Shown: positions 1 through 6,764 of the stretch, one piece after another
How the letters are laid out: each line of letters begins with the position of its first letter
Position numbering within the stretch: position 1 is the stretch's first letter
Source: Clostridiales bacterium
GTDB lineage: Bacteria > Bacillota > Clostridia > Peptostreptococcales > Anaerovoracaceae
Direction of reading: 5' to 3'
Assembly (NCBI GenBank): GCA_015058185.1
Contig: SVCV01000006.1
Coordinates: 1 to 34,816, forward strand
Length of the DNA stretch: 34,816 nucleotides
Notes under the pieces: generated by a model
The model's database searches: none
What the model was told of the DNA's origin: nothing
The model's input: the letters and a program-made list of their open reading frames with translations, nothing else
Position numbers and translations under genes: made by a program

Positions 1-124
1 CGGATAAGGGCAGGGCAATGATCGCGACGATGATCCCTGCAATAATGTCATTGATCAGCTTGTTTTTGTTGTAATCCTTGAGTGTTGTAATGATCTTGGG
101 TTGAAAAACGTTAAAAATATTCAT
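1..124 (-). CDS. SulP-family anion permease, N-terminal fragment
   Basis: Reading the minus strand from an ATG at 124-122 gives 41 residues that run off the window edge: MNIFNVFQPKII... followed by NDIIAGIIVAIIALPLS. The pattern of a short cytoplasmic leader, then D-x-x-AG-x-x-VA-x-IALPLS at the first membrane segment, is the classic start of SulP (SLC26-like) sulfate/anion or bicarbonate transporters. A weak AGGA lies about 12 bases upstream of the ATG. Only the first transmembrane helix is visible, so the STAS domain and substrate cannot be judged. It is divergent from the DUF134 gene to its right, with about 270 bases between them. Confidence 0.72.
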   Translation of the reverse strand, partial: MNIFNVFQPKIITTLKDYNKNKLINDIIAGIIVAIIALPLS

Positions 125-211
125 GATTTTGCGGCATCCTGTGATGTCTTCGCCTCCATTTTTCAATTAAAACTACCAATATTTATATAAATTTAACACA
201 CGACAATCGAC

Positions 212-240
212 ATTCTATTCCTATAAATTAAGGAAAGCAA
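212..240 (-). promoter_or_regulatory. Possible sigma-A promoter for the SulP gene
   Basis: On the minus strand there is TTGCTT (240-235), a 17-base spacer and TAGAAT (217-212), about 90 bases upstream of the SulP start. The -10 is good but the -35 is weak. The rest of the divergent intergenic stretch (125-339) is AT-rich and I recognise nothing else in it. Confidence 0.35.
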
Positions 241-339
241 GTACCTTTTCAGGGTCGGGGGGATTTAATTTTTTTAAGGGTATTAGAGAAGATAATAAGC
301 CGTGCAAAACCGAAAAAAAGGGGGTTTTCAGGCACATTC

Positions 340-368
340 TTGACGCATTCCGGAAAGGGGCATACAAT
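340..368 (+). promoter_or_regulatory. Sigma-A promoter of the DUF134-hydrolase operon
   Basis: TTGACG at 340-345, exactly 17 bases, then TACAAT at 363-368. Both hexamers are one mismatch from consensus. Transcription would start near 375, giving a leader of about 20 bases that contains the AGAGAGGAG ribosome binding site before the ATG at 397. An in-frame TTG at 340 cannot be the start because it lies inside the -35 box. Confidence 0.85.
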
Positions 369-396
369 AGAAGGGACGACAAAGAGAGGAGTTCTT

Positions 397-759
397 ATGT
401 CCAGACCGAGAAAATGCAGAAAGGTATGCAGAATGCCTGTTATAAACGAATTTCTTCCTGCCGGAGAGAAACCCTGCGGCGATGCGGTGATCCTGACCGT
501 AGACGAGTATGAGGCACTGCGCCTCATCGATAAGCAGGACTTTTCCCAGGAAGAGTGCGGAGCTTATATGAATGTGGCGAGAACCACCGTGCAGATGATC
601 TACAATTCCGCCCGAAAGAAAGTCGCTTCTGCCATTGTGGATGGACTTCCCCTTCGGATCGAGGGGGGCGATTATCAGCTTTGTGACGGCAGCGAAGATT
701 CCTGCGGCTGCGGCGGCTGTCGGCGGCATCGCTGCGATGGGGAGGATCCCCGGGAATGA
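397..759 (+). CDS. DUF134 family DNA-binding protein
   Basis: A 120-residue protein starting MSRPRKCRKVCRMP, the typical opening of the DUF134 family (PF02001), which is predicted to bind DNA through a sigma-70 region-4-like helix-turn-helix. The motif LTVDEYEALRLID at about residues 33-45 precedes the HTH (about 47-72, with QEECGAYMNVARTTVQ). The tail is rich in cysteine (C96, C103, C105, C108, C113), suggesting a metal or redox site. The ATG at 397 is chosen because AGAGAGGAG sits 5 bases upstream and the promoter covers the possible earlier start. The stop overlaps the next gene's ATG (ATGA), so the two are translationally coupled. In other genomes DUF134 genes often sit near Fe-Mo/NifX-like proteins; none is seen here, and the target is unknown. 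Confidence 0.85.
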   Translation: MSRPRKCRKVCRMPVINEFLPAGEKPCGDAVILTVDEYEALRLIDKQDFSQEECGAYMNVARTTVQMIYNSARKKVASAIVDGLPLRIEGGDYQLCDGSEDSCGCGGCRRHRCDGEDPRE

Positions 760-1490
760 GGAGAAAAAGCAGAAAAAGACTGGTTGTGATCCTGGTCATT
801 GTCGTGGTGTTGGCTGCGGCTTGTCTGATCTACCTCGGGGATTATTATAAGGCGGATGAACATGCGGTTGCTGCCTTTGCTCCGGCAGAAAATGTGACCG
901 TGAAAGCCCATGGGGGACTTTGGACTTACTCTTCGGGGGACGGTGAGGTGGCTCCGGAGGTAGGGTTGATCTTTTATCCCGGCGGCAAAGTGGATCATTT
1001 GGCCTATGCGCCTCTGATGGAGGAATTGGCTTCGGAAGGGATCCTGTGCGTTCTTGTGGAAATGCCTTTCCATTTAGCGGTGTTCGATCCCGATGCGGCG
1101 GAAGGGATCCAGTCGCAATATCCGGAGATCTCGAAGTGGTACATCGGAGGACATTCTCTGGGCGGTGCCATGGCGGGTACCTACCTTTCCAAAACCGAAG
1201 AAGAGTTCCAGGGGCTGATCCTGCTGGGCTCCTATTCCACAGCAGACCTTTCGGATTCCGGTTTGGAAGTTCTCTCCGTTTACGGCAGCCAGGACCTGGT
1301 CATGGACCGGCAGGCTTACGCGGAGAACCTGGGGAATCTGCCCGGGGATTTCACGGAAGTGGTTTTGGAGGGCGGCTGTCATGCGGGATTCGGCCTGTAC
1401 GGTCCGCAAAAAGGGGATGGGATCCCCACAATTTCTTCGGAAGAACAGATCCGGCAGACCAGCGGGATCCTCGCAGAGTTTATGAAATAG
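756..1490 (+). CDS. Membrane-anchored alpha/beta hydrolase
   Basis: A 244-residue protein with a basic N-terminus and one hydrophobic helix (about 9-27), followed by an alpha/beta-hydrolase fold. The nucleophile elbow GHSLGG gives Ser134; Asp180 in YGSQD and His209 in GGCHAGFG complete a plausible triad. The oxyanion side is the YPGGKVDH stretch at 74-81. This matches the extracellular alpha/beta hydrolase (Abhydrolase_5-like) group, whose members are mostly lipoprotein-like or membrane-anchored esterases of unknown substrate. GGGGAGGATC lies just upstream of the ATG, which overlaps the stop of the DUF134 gene. Transcription ends at the bidirectional terminator right after the stop. The substrate cannot be inferred. 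Confidence 0.82.
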   Translation: MRRKSRKRLVVILVIVVVLAAACLIYLGDYYKADEHAVAAFAPAENVTVKAHGGLWTYSSGDGEVAPEVGLIFYPGGKVDHLAYAPLMEELASEGILCVLVEMPFHLAVFDPDAAEGIQSQYPEISKWYIGGHSLGGAMAGTYLSKTEEEFQGLILLGSYSTADLSDSGLEVLSVYGSQDLVMDRQAYAENLGNLPGDFTEVVLEGGCHAGFGLYGPQKGDGIPTISSEEQIRQTSGILAEFMK

Positions 1491-1491
1491 A

Positions 1492-1518
1492 AAAGAGAGC
1501 CTAAAGGCTCTCTTTTTT
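1492..1518. terminator. Bidirectional terminator between convergent genes
   Basis: AAAGAGAGCC (1492-1501), loop TAAA, GGCTCTCTTT followed by T residues to 1518. It has A residues before and T residues after the stem, so it can work on both strands: for the hydrolase (plus) and the MATE gene (minus). The last codons and the stop of the MATE gene form one arm of the stem. Confidence 0.88.
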
Positions 1519-2883
1519 AATCAATTCCTTCATGTGTCGGTTCATGGTAATGATGGCCAAAAGAAATGCGGCAACATCGGAGACGGGGCCGGCGTACAAA
1601 ACCCCGTCAATGCCGAAGATCAGGGGAAGAATGATCAGCGGCGGCAGCAGGCAAAGCCCCTGTCTGGAAACGGAAAGGAAAATACCTTTCTTTACATTCC
1701 CTGTGGCGGTGAAGTAGTTTACGATCAGGGGCTGCATGCCGAAGAGGAAAACGGCCGCCAGGAAGATCCGCAAGTATTGTTCTGCGAAATCGAAATACAG
1801 TTCAGAACCGTCTCCGAAGATGGACGTGATCTGTCTCGGGAACAGCTGGAAGATGACAAAGGCAATGATGCCCACCGTAAAGGCGAACCTCCGGGCTTTT
1901 TTGTACGTTTCAATGATCCGATCATAGTTTTTCGCACCCATGTTGAAACTGAAGATGGGCTGGCAGCCCATGGACATGCCTACGGCAATGGATACCAAAA
2001 TGGTATTCAGCTTGGAAATAACGCCGACTACTGCCAGGGGAATGTCTTCGCCATAAATGGACAGCATTCCGTAGTAGGTGAGGGTATTGTTCATGACGAT
2101 GTTGACCGCCATCATGATGGTCTGATTCAGGAAGTTGGAAGTGCCCAGCTTTGCAATGCGGGAGACCTCAGGCTTTTTCAGCCGCAGCAAAGATATGTGG
2201 AAGGGGAAGGCCTTAAACCGGAAGAAGTAGCGCAGGCAAAGGGCGAAGGAGAATACCTGGGAGATAACGGTGGCCCAGGCCGCACCCCTCATTCCCAAGT
2301 CCAAAGCCATCATGAAAAGAGCATCCAGCCCGATATTCAGGATCGCGCCGGTAATGGTGCAGATCATGGAGTACCGGGGGCTTCCGTCCGCCCGGATCAG
2401 CATGGCATTGGCGTTGGTGAAGAGCAGGAAAGGCATGCCGATGGCGGTGATCCCCAAATAGGTGGATGCGTAGGGAAGGTTGTTTGCCGTTGCCCCGCAA
2501 AGGTGCAGAAGGGGCATTTTGAAAATCAGTACGCATAGACCGAAAATGACCCCGATCAGAATGGACATGGCCATGCCGGTACCGGCGAACTTTTTCGCAG
2601 CCTCCATATTTTTTGCGCCCATGTTCATATTAAAGTTTGCCGCAGTCCCGATCCCGACCAACTGCGTCAGAGCTGTGGTGAGGACCGTAAGAGGGAATAC
2701 GACGTTGGTTGCGCCGTTTCCCAGCATCCCCACAGTGTGGCCGATGAAAACCTGGTCCGTAATGTTATAAATGGTGGTGACCAAAAGACTGACGATGGTG
2801 GGGATGGAATATTTGATCATCAGGCTGGTGATCGGAGCAGAGCCTAAGGGATTTTGTGCCGGTGCGGCAGCCTTGTTGTTCAT
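1501..2883 (-). CDS. MATE family multidrug/sodium antiporter
   Basis: A 460-residue, twelve-helix protein of the MATE family, close in pattern to MepA/NorM-type exporters. The N-terminal half opens with IKYSIPTIVSLLVTTIYNITDQVFIG, the family's first-helix signature with its cation-site region. The second half repeats it with NFLNQTIMMAVNIVMNN (about 253-269). Length is normal. The start at 2883 has AGGAG about 10 bases upstream. MATE proteins export cationic drugs and metabolites against sodium or proton gradients. The MarR regulator directly upstream on the same strand probably controls it. A stem-loop lies between the two genes and may attenuate transcription into this one. Confidence 0.93.
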   Translation of the reverse strand: MNNKAAAPAQNPLGSAPITSLMIKYSIPTIVSLLVTTIYNITDQVFIGHTVGMLGNGATNVVFPLTVLTTALTQLVGIGTAANFNMNMGAKNMEAAKKFAGTGMAMSILIGVIFGLCVLIFKMPLLHLCGATANNLPYASTYLGITAIGMPFLLFTNANAMLIRADGSPRYSMICTITGAILNIGLDALFMMALDLGMRGAAWATVISQVFSFALCLRYFFRFKAFPFHISLLRLKKPEVSRIAKLGTSNFLNQTIMMAVNIVMNNTLTYYGMLSIYGEDIPLAVVGVISKLNTILVSIAVGMSMGCQPIFSFNMGAKNYDRIIETYKKARRFAFTVGIIAFVIFQLFPRQITSIFGDGSELYFDFAEQYLRIFLAAVFLFGMQPLIVNYFTATGNVKKGIFLSVSRQGLCLLPPLIILPLIFGIDGVLYAGPVSDVAAFLLAIITMNRHMKELIKKESL

Positions 2884-2910
2884 GGATCGATCTCTCCTGG
2901 ATACGTTCTA

Positions 2911-2941
2911 AAAGAAACCCCCTATCAGGGAAATAGGGGGC
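2911..2941 (-). terminator. Stem-loop terminator or attenuator between marR-type gene and MATE gene
   Basis: On the plus strand CCCCCTAT (2918-2925) pairs with ATAGGGGG (2933-2940). Read on the minus strand the hairpin is followed by TTTCTTTT, a usable though interrupted U tract. It starts 6 bases after the regulator's stop. No promoter fits between it and the MATE ribosome binding site, so it probably lowers rather than blocks readthrough. Confidence 0.7.
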
Positions 2942-2946
2942 AAAAT

Positions 2947-3393
2947 TTATTCGGGAAGCCCTTCTGCACTTACCTTCCGTAAATTCGCGGCAACGGATTC
3001 TAAAGATTCGTAGAAGGTTTCTCGGTATTCATCTGTAATATCTCGGCTGGCCAGTTCCACAGCGGTCTGTGCCAGGCCGCATACATGATCTGCTGCTTCG
3101 ATCCCCTTTGGGGTCAAGGAAAGCAGCGCCCGGTAGGAGTTTTCTCCTTCCCTTGCCACCAGCCCCTGTTTTTCCATCAGGGTGATTGCCCGGGAAACAT
3201 CGGCCTTGTCCCTGTCGCAAAGGGCACAGAGCCGTGCGGCGGTGATCCCGCCTCCCGCCCTTCGAAGGGCGATCAGGTAGATCACATGGGGGCCTTTCAG
3301 CCCGTATTCTTCCATAACATCGGCGGCGATTTTGTGCCAATGACGGGAGATTTCGAAAATGGCGAAAGAAAATCTTTCAAAACGACTGATCAT
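2947..3393 (-). CDS. MarR family transcriptional regulator
   Basis: A 148-residue winged-helix protein. The core reads GPHVIYLIALRRAGGGITAARLCALCDRDKADVSRAITLMEKQGLVARE (split here in words), which is the MarR arrangement: helix, HTH with recognition helix D-K-A-D-V-S-R, then a wing ending in L-T-P-K-G. MarR proteins are dimeric repressors released by small ligands. AAAGGAG is 6 bases before the ATG. It has its own strong promoter flanked by an imperfect inverted repeat, suggesting autoregulation, and it is followed by a MATE exporter on the same strand, so control of the pump is the natural inference. The ligand is unknown. Confidence 0.9.
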   Translation of the reverse strand: MISRFERFSFAIFEISRHWHKIAADVMEEYGLKGPHVIYLIALRRAGGGITAARLCALCDRDKADVSRAITLMEKQGLVAREGENSYRALLSLTPKGIEAADHVCGLAQTAVELASRDITDEYRETFYESLESVAANLRKVSAEGLPE

Positions 3394-3433
3394 GGGGAAC
3401 TCCTTTAGGGGAAAGTTGATTTCTCAATGTTGG

Positions 3434-3462
3434 ATTATACTGTTTCGCTCAAAATAAGTCAA
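3434..3462 (-). promoter_or_regulatory. Sigma-A promoter of the MarR-MATE unit with flanking inverted repeat
   Basis: On the minus strand TTGACT (3462-3457), 17 bases, TATAAT (3439-3434), an almost consensus promoter. The outer arms AAAGTTGATTT (plus, 3412-3422) and AAGTCAACCTTT (3456-3467) form an imperfect inverted repeat around it, one arm overlapping the -35. This is a good candidate operator for the MarR protein. Confidence 0.85.
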
Positions 3463-3476
3463 CCTTTGGCCGTTTT

Positions 3477-3986
3477 TTAGTCCAGTAAGGGTTCTACGGC
3501 CTTCCAAATCTTTTCCGCACTCTCTTCCACGGGGCCATTGTTCAGTTCCACGATGCAGTCTGCATGCTTTTCGTATAAAGGACCCCGCTCATTGTACAGA
3601 TCCCGCAGGGTGTAGCCTTCCTTCAGAACTACGCCGCGTTTTTTCAGATCACCCAAACGCCGTTCCACTTCTTCGTAGGGGATCTTCAAATACACAACGA
3701 TGCCGCCGTTTTTCTTCATTTTCTCGATGGCATCGCCCCGATAAATGGCGGAGCCGCCGGTGGCGATAACGCAGCGCTTGGCGGTCAGAGAAGCATTTAC
3801 CTGCGCCTCTAATTCCAAAAATGCGTCATTCCCCAGCTCTTCGATGAGTTCCGGAAGCAGTTTTCCTTCCTTTGCGACGATGACGCTGTCACTGTCGATA
3901 TATCCGTAGAGAATTTTCTTTGCCAGGATGATTCCGAGGGTGCTTTTCCCGGATCCGGGCATTCCGACTAAAATAATGTTTTTCAT
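3477..3986 (-). CDS. Shikimate-kinase-like P-loop kinase, divergent
   Basis: A 169-residue P-loop kinase starting MKNIILVGMPGSGKST. The Walker A motif (residues 8-15), the YIDSD acidic motif (29-33), and the ERGPLYEKHAD lid/arginine region (133-143) follow shikimate kinase (AroK) order and length. Two substrate-site features differ: the usual G-x-x-x-F-R-x-x-E is GNDAFLELE (no arginine), and the GGG motif is GGS (77-79). The true substrate may therefore not be shikimate. The ATG at 3986 is preferred over an upstream in-frame start because it overlaps the stop of the acyltransferase gene (ATGA) and AAGGAA lies upstream. No other aromatic pathway gene is nearby. Confidence 0.75.
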   Translation of the reverse strand: MKNIILVGMPGSGKSTLGIILAKKILYGYIDSDSVIVAKEGKLLPELIEELGNDAFLELEAQVNASLTAKRCVIATGGSAIYRGDAIEKMKKNGGIVVYLKIPYEEVERRLGDLKKRGVVLKEGYTLRDLYNERGPLYEKHADCIVELNNGPVEESAEKIWKAVEPLLD

Positions 3987-5101
3987 TTTTGCTTTTTCCT
4001 TATGTTCGATATGGTATAGATCCAATTGCAGCTTTTGCAGGCTTCTTTGTAGGTCATTCCCGTAAACAGGTAGCACAGGGGACGGATGGTAGCCAGCGTT
4101 TTGATGATCGCATAGCAGATCAGGATCACCAAAATGGCGGCGATGCCTACGTCCAGTGCCCGCTCATGGGGCAGGTCGTAATAATAGAGGATGCTGATCA
4201 TTATGTTGTGCAGCAGGTAGATGGGGAAAGCCAGGTTTGCCAGGGGTTTCAAAAAATCGTTCAGACGGCCGAAGGGACGATTGAGATTTTGCCTGCAAAG
4301 CAGGAAGATGCACATGGCCAACAGGATCTCCAAAGCGTGGTTTTGGCTTTGGAATGTGGCGGTGTAGGTCTCGAATTTCCCGGTGAGCCATTGGGTCCCC
4401 CAAATGATCAAAGCCAGGTCGGCGGCAGCCACCAGGACCAGGAGAAGGTTGGGGATCTTTTTCGGAAGGAGGCTTAAAAGCCAGCCGATCAAAAGTGCGT
4501 AAATATGTCCGTTGAAGAACCAAAGCTCCGATATGATCCGGAAGGGGATCCAGCTCCCCACGGTTTCCGGACTGAAGAGGTGCAGCGTTTTTAATCCCAC
4601 CACGATGGCAATGAAAACTCCCAGGGCCAGGCGACCTTTGTCCGAGGAGAGGAGCTTGATCCCGCCATAAAGAAGGGGCGAGATCAGGGTCATGCCGATC
4701 AGGGTGTACATGAACCAAAAGTGGATCATGACCGGCTCCGTAAGTCCGCCCTTCAGGATCTGCAGCCATTCGCCGGCAGTCACGGCTCCCGTTCGCAGGA
4801 AGGACAGCCAAATCGAGGCGATCACGCTGTATACGACTAAGGGGACCACCAACTTCGGGATCCTCTTTTTCAGCACATAGCCGATCTGTCCGGTCTTTTC
4901 GCTGGTCAGCATCAGTTGGCCGGAGATCATAAAAAACAGGGGCACTGCGCAGAAGGCCAAAGAGGTGACCGCGCTTAAAGCCATCCAGTTGTCGCTCAGA
5001 AGGTACATTCGGAGTGAGCTGGCAGCTGCGTGCATAAAGACCACACAGGCCATGGCGAAGATCCGCATATAATCGATGTAGTAAAAATGTTTCTTTTCCA
5101 T
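3983..5101 (-). CDS. Acyltransferase 3 family membrane protein
   Basis: About 372 residues with roughly ten hydrophobic helices. The start YYIDYMRIFAMACVVFMHAA, with the catalytic-type R and H of the first helices, then FFMISGQLML and later FPIYLLHNI, is diagnostic of Acyl_transf_3 (PF01757, OafA/WecH-like). These enzymes O-acylate cell-surface sugars or lipids at the membrane. ATG at 5101 is given as the start; an in-frame TTG at 5107 has slightly better spacing to AAGGGA and is also possible. The 3' end overlaps the P-loop kinase gene by 4 bases, so the two are coupled. The acyl acceptor is unknown. Confidence 0.85.
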   Translation of the reverse strand: MEKKHFYYIDYMRIFAMACVVFMHAAASSLRMYLLSDNWMALSAVTSLAFCAVPLFFMISGQLMLTSEKTGQIGYVLKKRIPKLVVPLVVYSVIASIWLSFLRTGAVTAGEWLQILKGGLTEPVMIHFWFMYTLIGMTLISPLLYGGIKLLSSDKGRLALGVFIAIVVGLKTLHLFSPETVGSWIPFRIISELWFFNGHIYALLIGWLLSLLPKKIPNLLLVLVAAADLALIIWGTQWLTGKFETYTATFQSQNHALEILLAMCIFLLCRQNLNRPFGRLNDFLKPLANLAFPIYLLHNIMISILYYYDLPHERALDVGIAAILVILICYAIIKTLATIRPLCYLFTGMTYKEACKSCNWIYTISNIRKKQK

Positions 5102-5131
5102 TGGCAACGGGCTGTAATTCCCTTCAGAGAG

Positions 5132-5626
5132 CTATTTCTTTTCGTAGGCGAAACGGGGATAGTGATCTTCCACTACATGGATGATGCCCCGTTTTTCAAA
5201 GCCCAGCTTTTGCAGCAGGCTCTGCATCACCACATTGTCCCCGTGGGTGTCGATGCGTAAGTGGCCGCATTGTTCATAGGCCCAATTGATACAAAAGGCT
5301 CCGATGCCTTTCACAGAACCGTCGCCGGCGATCCGGTGAATCACCCCGTAGGGCTCTTCGCTGGACCAGCTGCCGCTTTCGATGTCCCGATAGGTGGGTT
5401 CAATGTCATGTCCACAGTCGAAAAAGAAAGTCCCGATCACCTTACCATCCTTTTCGCAGATATAGCTTTTCCCTGCACGGATATCCTCGTGGATCAGATC
5501 CTCCGGCGGCCAGTTGGTTGGACCCCACTGATTGGGATTTCCGGTTTTCACCATGAAGTCTCTGGCGTAGGCATAGATCTCCATCATGCGTTCAAAATCG
5601 TTTTCTGCGGAATGTCGGATAATCAT
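5132..5626 (-). CDS. GNAT family N-acetyltransferase
   Basis: A 164-residue GNAT (Gcn5-related) acetyltransferase. It opens with IRHSAENDFERMMEIYAYAR, has the central strand KVIGTFFF, the acetyl-CoA loop region around GDGSVKGIGAFCINWAYEQ (about 101-119), the D-T-H-G-D-N strand and the C-terminal QKLGFEKRGI motif. Members acetylate small amines, ribosomal proteins or aminoglycosides; the substrate here is unknown. AAAGGT precedes the ATG by 5 bases. It lies about 30 bases upstream of the acyltransferase gene on the same strand, so GNAT, acyltransferase and the shikimate-kinase-like gene probably form one transcript. Confidence 0.88.
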   Translation of the reverse strand: MIIRHSAENDFERMMEIYAYARDFMVKTGNPNQWGPTNWPPEDLIHEDIRAGKSYICEKDGKVIGTFFFDCGHDIEPTYRDIESGSWSSEEPYGVIHRIAGDGSVKGIGAFCINWAYEQCGHLRIDTHGDNVVMQSLLQKLGFEKRGIIHVVEDHYPRFAYEKK

Positions 5627-5664
5627 GTTTTACCTTTCGGGTGTGTTTGTGCGCAGGCGTTCCT

Positions 5665-5697
5665 GCAAAAAGGACAGGCTCTTTTGAACCTGTCCTT
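5665..5697 (-). terminator. Terminator after the DUF3021 gene
   Basis: AAGGACAGG (5670-5678) and CCTGTCCTT (5689-5697) form a 9-bp stem with a 10-base loop; on the minus strand it is followed by TTTTT. It ends the LytTR-DUF3021 transcript. Confidence 0.8.
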
Positions 5698-5698
5698 C

Positions 5699-5707
5699 AT
5701 TATACCA
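5699..5707 (-). promoter_or_regulatory. Extended -10 promoter for the GNAT operon
   Basis: The minus strand reads TGGTATAAT (5707-5699), a perfect -10 with TGn extension. No recognisable -35 is present. The expected start point falls inside the upstream terminator hairpin, so the GNAT mRNA would begin with, or within, that stem. Confidence 0.5.
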
Positions 5708-5714
5708 CAAGAGC

Positions 5715-6146
5715 CTATGCCGCGGGCCGTTCCTGCAGTTTTTTGTTTAATTTGTTGGTTTTCGCTCGGTTGACGAAATAGATGCAGACCCATACGACTA
5801 CATAGAGGATCGCGAAAACCAGGGTAAAGATCCCGATTCCCTCCGCGTTTCGGGGAAGCCAATTGTTCAGCAGATAGATGAGCAGATAGTCCAGGTAAAG
5901 AACGCCTGCATGGATCAGGATCGCAGTGGGGAGCGGCAGCTTTTCCGTTTGGTATATGACCGTGATCCCTGCGGCAATGAATGCCAAAAGGGAAATGGTA
6001 AGGATGCCGATACAGGCTTCCTGGGGTGTGATGCTTGTGATCCCTCCGGATCGTCCCTCCACGCCGTAAATGATCGCCAGGATCACCGGACCGCCCCAAG
6101 CGGCCATAAGACCTCTTTTGATAAATTCAATCACATATTTTCTCAT
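5715..6146 (-). CDS. DUF3021 family membrane protein
   Basis: A 143-residue protein with four hydrophobic helices (about 13-28, 42-66, 72-95, 105-127) and a basic C-terminal tail (NRAKTNKLNKK). This size and layout, and its position directly after a LytTR regulator with an ATGA overlap, match the DUF3021 family, which is regularly paired with LytTR-domain regulators in Bacillota and is thought to restrain or sense for them. The direct biochemical role is not established. A terminator follows within 20 bases of the stop. Confidence 0.75.
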   Translation of the reverse strand: MRKYVIEFIKRGLMAAWGGPVILAIIYGVEGRSGGITSITPQEACIGILTISLLAFIAAGITVIYQTEKLPLPTAILIHAGVLYLDYLLIYLLNNWLPRNAEGIGIFTLVFAILYVVVWVCIYFVNRAKTNKLNKKLQERPAA

Positions 6147-6583
6147 TCGTCATACCTCCTTTTGATCTCTGCAAAGCAGCGCCGGGATACGTACTCGGTG
6201 TATCCGCATTTGAAGACCGCATTGACCGCTCCGTTGAATGCGGCGGAAAAACGATCCAAACGCTTTTCATTTGCCAGGGTGCTTTTGTTGATCCGGATGA
6301 AGCAGCCCGGAAGAACTTTTTCCAGTTCATACAGTCGGTGTTTCAGCCGATATTTTTTATTTTGCGTGTCAATGGCGAAGGTTTTCCCTTCGGTGACCGT
6401 GATGCATTCGATATCTTCAAAAAGAAGCATTTTCATGCCATCTTCCGTATATGCAGGAAGCCGGTCTTTTCCTGCGTATTGAAGGACGAGGTTTTCGATC
6501 TGGTCTGTCAGAGACGACCGTTGGTGGGCGGTTACCCGGACCTCCTCCGGTTTTTTGGGGTCTATAGTAAGATTGAATTTCAT
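6143..6583 (-). CDS. LytTR-domain transcriptional regulator
   Basis: A 146-residue protein with a short N-terminal region (1-45, DPKKPEEVRVTAH...) and a C-terminal LytTR DNA-binding domain (about 50-145) containing IECITVTEGKTFAID, YRLKHRLYELEKVLP and FIRINKSTLAN, all characteristic of the family. There is no receiver domain, so it is the stand-alone type usually partnered with DUF3021. The ATG at 6583 is chosen because AAGGAGGTG lies 6-7 bases upstream; longer in-frame readings lack a site. The stop overlaps the DUF3021 start. Direct repeats upstream (6644-6674) suggest autoregulation. Confidence 0.9.
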   Translation of the reverse strand: MKFNLTIDPKKPEEVRVTAHQRSSLTDQIENLVLQYAGKDRLPAYTEDGMKMLLFEDIECITVTEGKTFAIDTQNKKYRLKHRLYELEKVLPGCFIRINKSTLANEKRLDRFSAAFNGAVNAVFKCGYTEYVSRRCFAEIKRRYDE

Positions 6584-6605
6584 GGAACCACCTCCTTGTG
6601 GTCCT

Positions 6606-6676
6606 ACTATATCACAACGAAAAAAAGAAATGTGAAAAACGCGCCAAGCGGTCAAATTTCATTGGTAAGCGGCAGC
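6606..6676 (-). promoter_or_regulatory. LytTR-gene promoter with 21-bp-spaced direct repeats
   Basis: The minus strand has TATAGT (6611-6606) as -10 with a poor -35. Upstream of it the word AAGCGG (plus strand) occurs at 6646-6651 and again at 6667-6672, in the contexts CCAAGCGGTC and GTAAGCGGCA. The period is 21 bases, two helical turns, which is the spacing used by LytTR-domain proteins that bind direct repeats. The repeats lie about 35-65 bases upstream of the -10, an activator position. Confidence 0.55.
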
Positions 6677-6710
6677 AGAGGTTGTGTTGCCAAAATGTTG
6701 CCATGCGCAA

Positions 6711-6750
6711 AATAAAAAAGGTCTGAAACTGTGAAGTTTCAGACCTTTTG
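6711..6750 (-). terminator. Terminator of guaA
   Basis: GGTCTGAAACT (6720-6730) and AGTTTCAGACC (6735-6745) form an 11-bp perfect stem with a 4-base loop. Read on the minus strand it is followed by a run of T (plus-strand A at 6714-6719). It also has T residues on the plus strand, so it may be bidirectional. Confidence 0.9.
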
Positions 6751-6764
6751 TTTCTTGTTTGGTA

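Noticed and set aside
124-162. Short leader peptide frame overlapping the SulP start on the minus strand
   Set aside because: A 12-codon frame ending in TGA at the SulP ATG exists, but it has no ribosome binding site of its own and such frames are common by chance.
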